The notes under the pieces are model-generated. The model worked only from the letters and a program-made list of their open reading frames with translations. It did no database searches and was not told the DNA's origin. 37,728 nt of DNA from Clostridia bacterium (GTDB taxonomy: Bacteria > Bacillota > Clostridia > Oscillospirales > Butyricicoccaceae). The position numbers and the translations under genes were made by a program. Shown one piece after another: positions 8,831 to 16,983 of this stretch. How positions within the stretch are numbered: the stretch's first letter is position 1; each line of letters begins with the position of its first letter. Where the stretch lies: the NCBI GenBank assembly GCA_017455565.1, contig JAFSZV010000037.1, positions 1 through 37,728 on the forward strand, read 5' to 3'.

Positions 8831-9136
8831 CTATCGGATCTCGGTGAGCCGGTGGATCCCGGCAGCGGTGAGCACTTTTTTTGCCTGCGCCGGCGCGCCC
8901 TCCACCCAAAAGCGGCAGCCGCAGGAGGCGCATTTCCGCGCCGTCTGCAGCACCACGGCGATGCCCGAGCTGTCCATAAACTCCAGCCCGGAAAGATCCA
9001 GCGCCATCCGGGCCGGAAGATGATCCTCGATCATCCGTCCAAGCCGCGCCATCAGCTCGATGGCCTCGGGATGCCCCAGCTCACCCAACACCCGCGCCGT
9101 CAGCTGCCCTTCCCGCAGCTCATATTGCAATTGCAT
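8831..9136 (-). CDS. spoIIAA: Anti-sigma F factor antagonist SpoIIAA
   Basis: A 101-residue STAS-domain protein that, when unphosphorylated, releases SigF from SpoIIAB. The phosphorylation motif DSSG is at 55-58, so S57 corresponds to the phosphoserine of the family. I chose ATG at 9136 because a GGGAGG site precedes it; the in-frame ATG at 9154 has no such site and lies at the foot of a terminator hairpin. First gene of the spoIIA operon. Confidence 0.92.
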   Translation of the reverse strand: MQLQYELREGQLTARVLGELGHPEAIELMARLGRMIEDHLPARMALDLSGLEFMDSSGIAVVLQTARKCASCGCRFWVEGAPAQAKKVLTAAGIHRLTEIR

Positions 9137-9154
9137 GCTTCTGCCTCCCCGCAT

Positions 9155-9185
9155 GAAAAAAGACTGTGGAGCTTGTCCACAGTCT
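9155..9185 (-). terminator. Intrinsic terminator after the kinase/GNAT gene
   Basis: 10-bp perfect arms (9161-9170 and 9176-9185), a 5-nt loop and a minus-strand run of six Ts at 9156-9161. It ends the upstream kinase/GNAT transcript only 19 bp before spoIIAA begins. A TATAAT on the minus strand at 9188-9193 would place this hairpin in the spoIIA leader if used. Confidence 0.75.
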
Positions 9186-9250
9186 TTATTATAGCGAAGG
9201 CGTCTTGCGGTTTTTGTCGTTTCGGCGGGCCAAAGCGCCCGCGCCGCTTA

Positions 9251-10348
9251 TTACAGCTCCTTCACGAAAAGGTGATCGGTCCCGCCGCCGTAATTGACGA
9301 TGTCCTTTACATAGCGGTAGCCGAAGCGCTCATAAAAGCCCGCGAAGTCGCTGGGGATATAGGTCCGCGAAAAGCCGAGGCCCTTGGCATAGGCGTTGGC
9401 GCCGGCGATCAGCTTTTCGGGGATGCGGCGGCCCCGGAATTCCTCGGTGACGAACAGGCAGGAAACCCAGGGGCAGATCTCGGGCAGGGGGTAATAATCG
9501 TTCTTGAGCAGAGAGGCCATCCCCACCACCTGGCCGTCCAGCACCGCGGCGAACATGGTTTCCCAGTCGGTGAAGGTCCAATCCCGGATCAGTCCGGCGA
9601 TATGCTCCCGGACCTCGGCCCAGGAGCAGGTTTCCACGAAGCGCAGAAGCTCCGCCGCCAGCGGGGTGTCCTTTTCCACCCTCCGGATCTCCAGACGGGG
9701 AAGGATATCCCAGCCGAAGTGCTTTTCCACCAGCGAAACCGCCTCGTCCACGCTTTTGCCCTGGGCGCGGTCCAGCCAGAAATAGTCGCTTTTCCGAACG
9801 TCCGCGTAAAACTGCGCGTTGAGGGTGCGAAGGGTTTCGTTGCAGACGGCCTTTGCCTTTTCATAGTCGGCGGCGCTGTGGATGAAATCGCTGAAATCCC
9901 GATGGTCGGGGCGGTTGCAATAGTCATCCACCAGATTGGTGGGATCTTTGATGAGAAAGGCGATCCGCGACGGGTCGGTGAGCTGTCCGGCCTGCTCCAG
10001 CGTCAGGATGCTGTCGCACAGGATGGGGCCGTCCTGGGAGAGGCGGATCAGGTCCAGCAAAACGAAATCCAGTTGTTCCCGGGCGTTGCGCTGCAGCCAG
10101 CTCCGGTATTCCTCCACGGTGCGGCCGAAGAAATCGTCGGCCCCGCGATGCCGCCAGAGCATGGACGGCTGGTGTTCCCGGTCGGCCAGCTGCCGGTGGA
10201 GGTCAAAATGATAGTCGTTGTCATAGACGGGGATCCCGAACTTTTCGCTCAGGGCGCGGGAGACCGTGGTCTTGCCGCCGCAGGGGGTTCCGGCGATGAA
10301 ATAGACGTTGCGCAGATATGCTTTTAATACGTTGTCCTGAAAGAGCAT
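9251..10348 (-). CDS. P-loop kinase fused to a GNAT acetyltransferase
   Basis: A 365-residue two-domain protein. The first ~190 residues resemble small-molecule nucleotide kinases with Walker A GTPCGGKT (20-27), a YDNDYHFD stretch and a later predicted Asp-rich strand (FVLLDLI). From about residue 215 a GNAT-type N-acetyltransferase fold follows, with the acetyl-CoA loop near EFRGRRIPEKLI and the closing GFYERFGYRY. Substrates are unknown; the fusion suggests phosphorylation and acetylation of related molecules, perhaps an antibiotic or metabolite. ATG 10348 sits seven bases after AAGGAG; the ATG at 10354 is too close to it. Ends at a dedicated terminator; downstream of folC. Confidence 0.72.
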   Translation of the reverse strand: MLFQDNVLKAYLRNVYFIAGTPCGGKTTVSRALSEKFGIPVYDNDYHFDLHRQLADREHQPSMLWRHRGADDFFGRTVEEYRSWLQRNAREQLDFVLLDLIRLSQDGPILCDSILTLEQAGQLTDPSRIAFLIKDPTNLVDDYCNRPDHRDFSDFIHSAADYEKAKAVCNETLRTLNAQFYADVRKSDYFWLDRAQGKSVDEAVSLVEKHFGWDILPRLEIRRVEKDTPLAAELLRFVETCSWAEVREHIAGLIRDWTFTDWETMFAAVLDGQVVGMASLLKNDYYPLPEICPWVSCLFVTEEFRGRRIPEKLIAGANAYAKGLGFSRTYIPSDFAGFYERFGYRYVKDIVNYGGGTDHLFVKEL

Positions 10349-10506
10349 ACTCATTCTCCTTGATAAAATCGGTTTTTTGCACGTCTTTCCGGCATGAAAC
10401 GATTTATCAAAGCTTCATGCCTCAGATCCTTCTCAATTTCAAAAACGCCGGCATGGGCCCACATCCTTTCCAGTATAATGCAATGATGATACAGAAAATC
10501 GCAGAT

Positions 10507-11790
10507 TTAGTCAAGAGCAAAGCCCTTTTTCGCGTCGCCCAGCAGATACATGGAACCGCAGGCCACGACCACGTCGTTTTCGTGCGCAAGGCGCAGCGCC
10601 AGCCGCGCCCCCTCCTCCGCCGAGGCGCAGACCCGCACATCGTCGCAGAAGCGGGCGGCAAGGTGCGCCATTTCCTCCGGCGGGAGCGACTCGCCGGAAA
10701 AGTCCTCGGCGGGGACGGCGATAAACACACGGCTCCTGCCTGCCATAAACGGGATGGCGGCGTGATAATCCTTACGCCGCATGATGCCCATGACGCAGAT
10801 CAGCGGCTTGCCGGGATAAAGCTCCTCCAGTGCCTGCGCCAGCGCCTTGAGCTTGCCCGGGTTGTGGGCGCCGTCCAGAAGGCATTTGGGCTTATCCCGC
10901 ACGATCTGCAGCCGGCCCACAAAGCGGGTGGCCGCAAGGCCCTTTTGCACGGCCTCCTCCGGCAGGTCAAAGCCCGCCTCCCGCAGCTCCGCCGTCGCGG
11001 AAAGGACGGTGAGGGCGTTATACACCTGATGCTTGCCCGCCAGCGGGACGAAATATTCCTCTCCCGCATAGCGGAAGCAAGAGCCCCGGTCGCGCTCGGA
11101 AAGCACCTCCAGCGCCGCCGGGTCGGCAAGGCGTGGGGTGATGCCCAGCGAGGCGCAGGTATCCTCCAGCACGGCGCGGGCCTCTGGATGGAGCCCGCAG
11201 TAGGCCGCCACCCGGCAGCCCGCCTTGATGATGCCGCACTTCTGCGCGGCGATCTCGGGGATGGTGTTTCCCAAAATCTCGGTGTGCTCCAGCGAGATGG
11301 CGCCGATGACGGCAAGCACCGGCGGGTCGATGACGTTGGTGCAGTCCAACAGGCCGCCGATGCCCACCTCGATAACGGCGAAATCCACCCCGGCCTGCGC
11401 GAAAATGACGAAGGCCAGCGCGGTGAGCGTTTCGAACTCGGTGCATTCCTGATCCAGCGCCTTCATCTCCTGGAATACGGGCAGCATGGTTTCCAGCGTG
11501 TCGGCCATAAGCTGCTTGTCCACCAGCTCGCCGCAGAGCTGGATGCGCTCGCGGAAATCGAAGACATAGGGTGAAATGAACAGCCCCGTGCGGTATCCCG
11601 CCTGCCGCAGCACGCTCTCCAGCATGGTGCAGGTGCTTCCCTTTCCGTTGGAGCCCGCCACATGGATGATCTTCAGCCGCTTCTGGGGATTCCCCAGTTT
11701 TTCCATCAACAGCCGCATCCGGGGCATTCCTTGACGGGTGCCCCGGTGAATGCGGGTGTGAATATAATCCAGCGCCTGTTCGTATGTCAT
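10507..11790 (-). CDS. folC: Bifunctional folylpolyglutamate/dihydrofolate synthase
   Basis: A 427-residue Mur-ligase-family enzyme that joins glutamate to dihydropteroate or tetrahydrofolate with ATP. The P-loop GSNGKGST is near residue 46, followed by the omega-loop region and the ligase segment LLDGAHNPGKLKAL with its catalytic-domain HNP motif. Length is normal. It starts only seven bases after the valS stop, so it is co-transcribed with valS and falls under the T-box upstream of it. Confidence 0.92.
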   Translation of the reverse strand: MTYEQALDYIHTRIHRGTRQGMPRMRLLMEKLGNPQKRLKIIHVAGSNGKGSTCTMLESVLRQAGYRTGLFISPYVFDFRERIQLCGELVDKQLMADTLETMLPVFQEMKALDQECTEFETLTALAFVIFAQAGVDFAVIEVGIGGLLDCTNVIDPPVLAVIGAISLEHTEILGNTIPEIAAQKCGIIKAGCRVAAYCGLHPEARAVLEDTCASLGITPRLADPAALEVLSERDRGSCFRYAGEEYFVPLAGKHQVYNALTVLSATAELREAGFDLPEEAVQKGLAATRFVGRLQIVRDKPKCLLDGAHNPGKLKALAQALEELYPGKPLICVMGIMRRKDYHAAIPFMAGRSRVFIAVPAEDFSGESLPPEEMAHLAARFCDDVRVCASAEEGARLALRLAHENDVVVACGSMYLLGDAKKGFALD

Positions 11791-11797
11791 GGCTTTT

Positions 11798-14428
11798 TTA
11801 TTGCAGGGCGTTCAAGCTTTCCTGCAGCTTGGCGGCCAGTTCCCGGTATTTTTCCAGTTTCTCTTTCTCTGCGTTGACCACGGCTTCCGGGGCGCGGGAA
11901 ACAAAGCTCTCGTTCTGCAGCTTGCCCTCGGTGCGCTTGACCATGCCCAGAGCGTTGTCCAGCTCCTTCTGCAGGCGCTCCCGCTCCTTGTCAAAATCCA
12001 CCAGGTCGGCAAGGGGCATATAGATCCGCGCCGCCTGGGTGACGCAAGACACCATCTTGGAGGCGTCGGCGGGCGCCTCCGTGCCCACAGTGACGGCAGA
12101 GGCCCACGCCAGCCGCTTCATAAAGGGATCGGCCTCGGCAAACAGATCGGGCTTTTCGGTGGCGATGATGAGGGCCGCCTTTTTGGAGGGGGGCACGTTC
12201 ATCTCCGAGCGGCGGTTACGAACGACGCGGATGGCCGCCATGATCTCTTCCATCTCGGCCGCCTCGGCGGGGAAGATCAAGCGATCGTCGGCCTCGGGCC
12301 AGCGGGACACCATGATCGACGGCCCCTCGTGGGGCAGCGCCTGCCAGATCTCCTCGGTGATGAAGGGCATGAAGGGATGCAAAAGCTGCATGGTCCCCGA
12401 AAGGATATGCCCCAGCACCTTCTGGGCGCGGACGGAGGCTTCCTTGTCCTCGCCCGTGAGGCGGGTTTTGCACAGCTCGATATACCAGTCGCAGAAATTG
12501 TCCCAGATGAAGCTGTAAAGCTTGTCGGCGGCGATGCCCAGCTCATAGCGGTCGAGGTTCTCGGTGACCTCCTTCACTAGCGTGTTGTACTTGGTGAGGA
12601 TCCACTTGTCCTCCAGATCCAGCGCTTCGGGCAGGGTGAAGTCGTCGATCTCCAGATTCATCATCAAAAAGCGGGAGGCGTTCCATATCTTGTTGCAGAA
12701 ATTGCGGTTGGCCTCGGCCCGCTCGTAATAGAACCGGGTGTCGTTGCCCGGGGCCACGCCGGTGGCCAGCGTAAAGCGCAGGGCGTCGGCGCCGTACTGG
12801 TCGATGACCTCCAGCGGGTCGATGCCGTTGCCCAGGGATTTGGACATCTTGCGGCCCTTGTCGTCCCGGACGATGCCGTGGATGAACACATCCTTGAAGG
12901 GAATCCGCTTCATCTGCTCCATACCGGAGAAGATCATGCGGGCCACCCAGAAGAAAATGATGTCATAGCCCGTGACCATTACTGAGGTAGGATAGAAATA
13001 ATCCAGCTCGGGGGTCTTGTCAGGCCAACCCAGCGTGGAGAAAGGCCACAAGGCCGAAGAAAACCAGGTGTCCAGCACGTCCTCGTCCTGCCGCATATGC
13101 CGGGAGCCGCACTTGGGGCAGACGGCGACGGCATCCTTGCTCACCGTGATCTCGCCGCAGTCGTCACAGTAATAGGCCGGGATCTGGTGGCCCCACCAGA
13201 GCTGGCGGGAAATGCACCAGTCGTGGACGTTTTCCATCCAGTTGGTATAGGTCTTGGCAAAGCGTTCGGGAACGAAACGGATTTCGCCGTCGTACACCAC
13301 CCGCAGCGCCTCCTTGGCCAGCGGCGCCATCCTGACAAACCACTGAGCCGAGATCAGCGGCTCCACATCGTTGTGGCAGCGGTAGCAGGTGCCCACATTG
13401 TGGCTGTAATCCTCGGTCTTCACCAGATAGCCCTGCTCCTCCAGGTCGCGGACGATGCGCTTGCGGCATTCGTAGCGGTCAAGACCCTCGTACTTTCCGC
13501 CGTTTTCGTTGATGGTGCCGTCGTCGGCAATGACGCAGATGATCTCCAGATTGTGCCGCAGACCCACCTCAAAGTCGTTGGGATCGTGGGCGGGGGTCAT
13601 CTTCACCGCGCCGGTGCCGAAGCCGATCTCGCAGTATTCGTCGCCCACGATGGGGATCTCCCGGTCCATCAAGGGCAGGATGCAGGTCTTGCCGATCAGG
13701 TGCTTGAACTTCTCGTCCCCGGGATTGACGGCCACGCCGGTGTCGCCCAGCATGGTCTCGGGACGGGTGGTGGCAATGACGATATCGCCGCTGCCGTCGG
13801 CCAGCGGATAGCGGATATACCACAGATGGCCGGGCTTATCCGCATATTCCACCTCGGCGTCGGACAGGGCGGTGGTGCAGTGAGGGCACCAGTTGATGAT
13901 GCGGGAGCCCTTGTAGATATAGCCCTTCTGATACAAGTCGATAAAGACCTCCTTCACCGCCTTGGAACAGCCCTCGTCCATGGTGAAGCGGGAGCGGGCC
14001 CAGTCGCAGGAGGCGCCCATCTTTTTCTGCTGCTCCACGATGCGGCCGCCGTATTTTTCCTTCCACGCCCAAACGCGCCGCAGGAATTCCTCCCGGCCCA
14101 GATCATAGCGGGTCAGGCCCTCTTTGCGGAGCTCCTCCTCCACCTTGATCTGGGTGGCGATACCGGCATGGTCCACGCCGGGCAGCCACAGTGCCTCATA
14201 GCCCTGCATCCGCTTGAAGCGGGTCAATGTGTCCTGCAGCGTGGAGTCCATGGCGTGGCCCATGTGGAGTTGCCCCGTCACGTTGGGGGGCGGCATCACG
14301 ATGGAAAAGGGCTTCTTTTCTTTGTTGACCTCTGCGTGGAAAAAGCCGCCGTCCATCCAAAATTGATAGATGCGGTCTTCCGACGCTTTGGGATCGTATG
14401 CCTTCGGCAGTTCTTTTCGATTGCTCAT
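11798..14428 (-). CDS. valS: Valyl-tRNA synthetase
   Basis: An 876-residue class I aminoacyl-tRNA synthetase that charges tRNA-Val with valine. The HIGH-type motif reads HMGH (in [17 protein letters not shown]), and KMSKS is present in [14 protein letters not shown]. An editing domain lies between them (GDTGVAVNP, threonine discrimination), and a C-terminal coiled coil ends the protein ([16 protein letters not shown] and following). The length is normal. Start ATG at 14428 follows a cggagg site. Expression is controlled by a T-box leader, and folC follows seven bases downstream. Confidence 0.95.
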   Translation of the reverse strand: MSNRKELPKAYDPKASEDRIYQFWMDGGFFHAEVNKEKKPFSIVMPPPNVTGQLHMGHAMDSTLQDTLTRFKRMQGYEALWLPGVDHAGIATQIKVEEELRKEGLTRYDLGREEFLRRVWAWKEKYGGRIVEQQKKMGASCDWARSRFTMDEGCSKAVKEVFIDLYQKGYIYKGSRIINWCPHCTTALSDAEVEYADKPGHLWYIRYPLADGSGDIVIATTRPETMLGDTGVAVNPGDEKFKHLIGKTCILPLMDREIPIVGDEYCEIGFGTGAVKMTPAHDPNDFEVGLRHNLEIICVIADDGTINENGGKYEGLDRYECRKRIVRDLEEQGYLVKTEDYSHNVGTCYRCHNDVEPLISAQWFVRMAPLAKEALRVVYDGEIRFVPERFAKTYTNWMENVHDWCISRQLWWGHQIPAYYCDDCGEITVSKDAVAVCPKCGSRHMRQDEDVLDTWFSSALWPFSTLGWPDKTPELDYFYPTSVMVTGYDIIFFWVARMIFSGMEQMKRIPFKDVFIHGIVRDDKGRKMSKSLGNGIDPLEVIDQYGADALRFTLATGVAPGNDTRFYYERAEANRNFCNKIWNASRFLMMNLEIDDFTLPEALDLEDKWILTKYNTLVKEVTENLDRYELGIAADKLYSFIWDNFCDWYIELCKTRLTGEDKEASVRAQKVLGHILSGTMQLLHPFMPFITEEIWQALPHEGPSIMVSRWPEADDRLIFPAEAAEMEEIMAAIRVVRNRRSEMNVPPSKKAALIIATEKPDLFAEADPFMKRLAWASAVTVGTEAPADASKMVSCVTQAARIYMPLADLVDFDKERERLQKELDNALGMVKRTEGKLQNESFVSRAPEAVVNAEKEKLEKYRELAAKLQESLNALQ

Positions 14429-14484
14429 GTTGTTTCCTCCGATTTATTTGAATCTTACTTTTGTTCCAGCCCGGCGCACAAAAA

Positions 14485-14735
14485 GAAAAAACCGCAGCGA
14501 TCCTTTGATCGCTACGGGACGGAGCGCTGCTCCGCGGTACCACCCATATTCGCGCAAAATGCGCGCACTTTGCCTTCTCCGGCTCTCCTTAACGCGGAAA
14601 ACGGCGAAGCTTACTCCTCCTTCAGCTCCGCGGCTCCGGGACGACCTTCTCCCGACGCTCCGCAGGCGCTCGCACCGACCGCGCCCTCTCTTTGCTTTGC
14701 ATGCGGGATACTCCTTCCCTTCCTTGCCGTTGGAA
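14485..14735 (-). promoter_or_regulatory. T-box riboswitch upstream of valS
   Basis: The minus strand carries the 14-nt T-box core gggtggtaccgcgg at 14545-14532. An 11-bp terminator hairpin follows (arms 14507-14517 and 14492-14502) with a run of seven Ts. Upstream lies a structured leader with AG-rich bulge-like segments typical of Stem I. In T-boxes, uncharged tRNA pairs with the specifier loop and with the T-box core to form an antiterminator. The valine specifier is expected from the gene; a candidate GTC lies near 14641-14648, but I could not fold Stem I reliably. Confidence 0.9.
14492..14517 (-). terminator. T-box-controlled terminator of valS
   Basis: 11-bp stem with one G-T pair, 4-nt loop and a minus-strand T-run at 14491-14485. 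Its left strand overlaps no coding sequence and ends 64 bp before the valS start. Confidence 0.88.
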
Positions 14736-14737
14736 TC

Positions 14738-14766
14738 ATTATACTGTCGCCGCCGGCGTTTGTCAA
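14738..14766 (-). promoter_or_regulatory. Perfect sigma-A promoter of valS-folC
   Basis: Minus-strand TTGACA (14761-14766), a 17-bp spacer and TATAAT (14738-14743). Its -35 lies 30 bp from the -35 of a second perfect promoter facing the other way. Confidence 0.92.
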
Positions 14767-14796
14767 CAGATTTTCCCTTGCCCGCGCGACTTTTCC

Positions 14797-14825
14797 TTGA
14801 CAAACCTCCCTTGCTCCGCTATAAT
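14797..14825 (+). promoter_or_regulatory. Perfect sigma-A promoter of the tRNA-Pro locus
   Basis: TTGACA (14797-14802), a 17-bp spacer and TATAAT (14820-14825). It reads through the partial tRNA copy at 14872 and on to the intact tRNA-Pro at 15016. Confidence 0.9.
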
Positions 14826-14857
14826 ATTTGAGCGTGGCAGCGGACGTTGTTGTCTGT

Positions 14858-14891
14858 TTCGTTGTTCGCATATCCGGGTGTAACGCAGTTG
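14858..14891 (+). repeat. Partial 5' copy of the tRNA-Pro gene
   Basis: The 20 bases at 14872-14891 match 15014-15033 (the 5' end of tRNA-Pro) at 18 positions, and the preceding T-rich stretch is also alike. Homology stops after the D-arm start, so this copy cannot make a tRNA. It sits about 40 nt downstream of the predicted start of transcription. Confidence 0.6.
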
Positions 14892-15015
14892 CACTACGAG
14901 CCGTTGCAGACGCAAGGCGGCTGCTTACGGATCGTGCGTACCGACTTTGTCGGCAGTAGCGCGTTCGCGCCGGAGCACTTCTTCAAACCCGCACATTTCG
15001 TTTTTCCCCGCACAT

Positions 15016-15091
15016 CCGGGTGTAGCGCAGCTGGTAGCGCGCTTGGTTCGGGACCAAGAGGCCGTGGGTTCAAATCCCGCCACTCGGACCA
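15016..15091 (+). tRNA. tRNA-Pro(CGG)
   Basis: Acceptor CCGGGTG pairs with CACTCGG (one G-T pair). Anticodon stem cttgg/ccaag encloses ttcggga, giving anticodon CGG (codon CCG). The T-arm has GGTTCAAATCC, the discriminator is A, and CCA is encoded. An IS3-family element begins seven bases after the 3' end. Confidence 0.93.
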
Positions 15092-15151
15092 TCAAAGTGA
15101 AATACCCCCATTAATTGGACAGAAATGTTACAATTTGTGGGGGTAATTTCT

Positions 15152-15610
15152 ATGCGCTTAACAAGAGAACAAAAGTTAGAGCTGGTAAAGAAGCACCTGG
15201 AGAGCGGGATCAGCTTCCGAGAGCTGGCGGAGGAATACCGGCTGGAAACGGATAAGATCAAGTATTTCGTTTCCCTTTATCAGATGCACGGTGAGCAGAT
15301 TTGCACCAATCAGGAGAAGTTGTCTATCTACACGAGAGAGGCCCAGCTGGAAGCGATTCAGCGATATCTGAACGGAAACGAAAGCTACCGAAAGATCGGG
15401 ATTGAGCTGGGGCTGTCCGACGCCAATATTCTTAGGGACTGGGTAACGCTGTATCGGGAGAAGGGCGAGGAAGCCATTAAGACGACCCATGTCCGAAGAA
15501 ATTACATGCTCAAGGAGAATCGTCTGGATCGGATCGCCAGCGATGAGGTCAAAGACCGACTCGCATATCTAGAAGCAGAGAATGATTACCTAAAAAATTG
15601 TACTCCCTGA
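15152..15610 (+). CDS. IS3-family transposase OrfA
   Basis: A 152-residue DNA-binding subunit with two helix-turn-helix segments (EQKLELVKKHLESGISFREL and YRKIGIELGLSDANILRDW) and the start of a C-terminal leucine zipper (LAYLEAENDYL). ATG 15152 follows a ggggg site; the frame is open a little further upstream. It ends at TGA 15608 just after a run of six As; one more A would continue the zipper as KKLYSLILER, so a one-base deletion is likely. Confidence 0.8.
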   Translation: MRLTREQKLELVKKHLESGISFRELAEEYRLETDKIKYFVSLYQMHGEQICTNQEKLSIYTREAQLEAIQRYLNGNESYRKIGIELGLSDANILRDWVTLYREKGEEAIKTTHVRRNYMLKENRLDRIASDEVKDRLAYLEAENDYLKNCTP

Positions 15611-16501
15611 TTCTCGAGAGAAGCAGAACGTCAAAAAAAGATTCAGGCGGTCTGTGAATTAAGGGAGAAATATTCTCTCGCTGTACCTCTGCAGATATCC
15701 GGCATCCCGCGATCCACCTATTACTACGGGATCCAGCATTATGATGACAAGGCGAAGAAAGACCGTGAAATCTACCCTGTCATCAAAGAAATCTTTCAGA
15801 GCAACCATCGGAAGTACGGCTATCCCATGGTGAAACAGGAACTGAAAAATCGCGGTTATCGGATTAATAAGAAACGTGTGGCACGGATCATGACGGAGCA
15901 TCGGTTGTCAGCCGCGCAAAAGAAGCGTCAGTATCATTCGTATCGTGGTCAAGTCGGAAAGATTTCGCCGAATATATTAAGTCAGGACTTTCAGACCAAA
16001 GCGCCTTATAAGAAGCTTGGAACAGATGTAACGCAGTTCATTACGCAGTATGGGCAGCTGGTTTTATCTCCGGTCATAGATTTCCATACCCGAGAAATAT
16101 TAGCCTACGACCTTTCAGAAGCGGCCAATTACGCGCAGATCAAGCGGATGCTGGAAAGACTGCTCAAGGCTCATGGTGAGCATTTAAAGGGCGTTGTTCT
16201 TCATTTTGATCAGGGCTGGCAATACCAGATGCAGCAGTGCCGGCAATTTCTGAAAGACAATGGGATGATCCAGAGCATGTCTCGAAAAGGAAACTGCTTG
16301 GATAACTCCCCGACAGAAAACTTCTTCGGACGGATGAAATCGGAAATCTACTATGATCGAGAATACATCTTTCAGTCACTTCAACATCTGAAACTTGTCA
16401 TTCGGGACTACATCAAGTATTATAACAACAAGAGGATTGTTAGCAGGTTAAAATGCAGCCCGGTTCGATACCGCGCCATCTGTATGCCGAACTCCATCTG
16501 A
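15611..16501 (+). CDS. IS3-family transposase OrfB (DDE integrase)
   Basis: The catalytic half of the transposase (rve domain). The acidic triad is visible: Asp in LGTDVTQF, Asp in LHFDQGWQYQM and Glu in SPTENFFGRM; the usual HSDQGW reads HFDQGW. The first ATG (15827) is internal, since homologous sequence (QKKIQAVCELREKYSL) begins near 15632 and there is no stop from 15611. OrfB is normally made as an OrfA-OrfB fusion by a -1 frameshift; here orfA and orfB share one frame separated by TGA, so the annotated start is uncertain. A run of seven As at 15633-15639 could be the slippery site. Confidence 0.8.
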   Translation, partial: FSREAERQKKIQAVCELREKYSLAVPLQISGIPRSTYYYGIQHYDDKAKKDREIYPVIKEIFQSNHRKYGYPMVKQELKNRGYRINKKRVARIMTEHRLSAAQKKRQYHSYRGQVGKISPNILSQDFQTKAPYKKLGTDVTQFITQYGQLVLSPVIDFHTREILAYDLSEAANYAQIKRMLERLLKAHGEHLKGVVLHFDQGWQYQMQQCRQFLKDNGMIQSMSRKGNCLDNSPTENFFGRMKSEIYYDREYIFQSLQHLKLVIRDYIKYYNNKRIVSRLKCSPVRYRAICMPNSI

Positions 16502-16550
16502 CCATCCGCGGGTTCCTGAACTCTTTGTCCAACTTTTTGGGGTAAGTACA

Positions 16551-16645
16551 CAGCTCCGCGTATCATAGGGGCAGGCAAACAGGCTTGCGGTTTTCAGCCC
16601 CGCCAGCGTGGGGGCGCAATGGCGAATCATCAGTTCTTCCGGCAT
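16551..16645 (-). pseudogene. DUF3793 gene, 5' fragment cut by the IS
   Basis: Only the first 31 codons remain: MPEELMIRHCAPTLAGLKT and then ASLFACPY. This matches the N-terminus of DUF3793 proteins, which often accompany feo and flavodoxin genes in Clostridia. ATG 16645 has an AGGAG site six bases upstream. The reading frame then runs into the IS right end. The rest of the gene is not found on the other side of the IS, so sequence was lost or rearranged. Confidence 0.75.
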
Positions 16646-16703
16646 AATGTTCTCCTTGTTTCCTTTGCTTTAGGATGCGCGATCCGGTGCGGATCATTCG
16701 TTT

Positions 16704-16719
16704 GTTAGCTAGAACTAAT
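16704..16719. promoter_or_regulatory. Iron-locus palindrome 6 (GTTAG-N6-CTAAT)
   Basis: Same architecture as the five boxes at the feo promoters, with one changed base in the right half. It lies 59 bp upstream of the truncated DUF3793 start. Confidence 0.6.
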
Positions 16720-16730
16720 AATCTGGCCGG

Positions 16731-16760
16731 AAAAGCGGGGAGGCATTTCTGCCTCCCCGC
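16731..16760 (-). terminator. Intrinsic terminator of the feo operon
   Basis: 11-bp perfect GC-rich arms (16735-16745 and 16750-16760) with a 4-nt loop, followed on the minus strand by TTTT. It begins five bases past the stop of the Cys-rich protein gene. Confidence 0.82.
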
Positions 16761-16764
16761 AGAT

Positions 16765-16941
16765 TCAATGCCCGCAGCGTCCCTTCATGGCGCAGCCGGC
16801 ACAGCTTCCGCAGCTTCCGCCGCAAGAAAGCTTTCCGGCGCGCCGGTCCCGGCGCAGCTTGCGGATGATCAGGACCACCAGCGCGGCCAGCAGCAGCGCA
16901 ACGACGATGGTTCCGAGATTCTGTTCAAGCCACAAAAGCAT
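16765..16941 (-). CDS. FeoB-associated Cys-rich membrane protein
   Basis: A 58-residue protein with one N-terminal membrane helix (about residues 11-26), a basic patch (RKLRRDRR) and a cysteine-rich tail with CGGSCGSCAGC and a final CGH. This is the pattern of the FeoB-associated Cys-rich family, commonly found directly after feoB. A role in Fe(II) handling or FeoB assembly is inferred. Start ATG 16941 with an AAAGGAGG site; the gene starts 42 bases after feoB. Confidence 0.88.
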   Translation of the reverse strand: MLLWLEQNLGTIVVALLLAALVVLIIRKLRRDRRAGKLSCGGSCGSCAGCAMKGRCGH

Positions 16942-16983
16942 GGTCCTTCCTCCTTTGTTCCAAATGCCGGCGGAAAAGCGCCA

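Larger units (their letters stand above)
15098..16550 (+). mobile_element. IS3-family insertion sequence
   Basis: A 1,453-bp element with terminal inverted repeats. The left end is at 15098-15121 and the right end at 16526-16550; both begin tg and share tacccc and ttggaca. It holds orfA and orfB. I see no matching 3-4 bp target duplication (left flank ends aag, right flank begins cag). The left flank is tRNA-Pro and the right flank is a truncated DUF3793 gene, so the two flanks were probably not neighbours originally. Confidence 0.88.
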
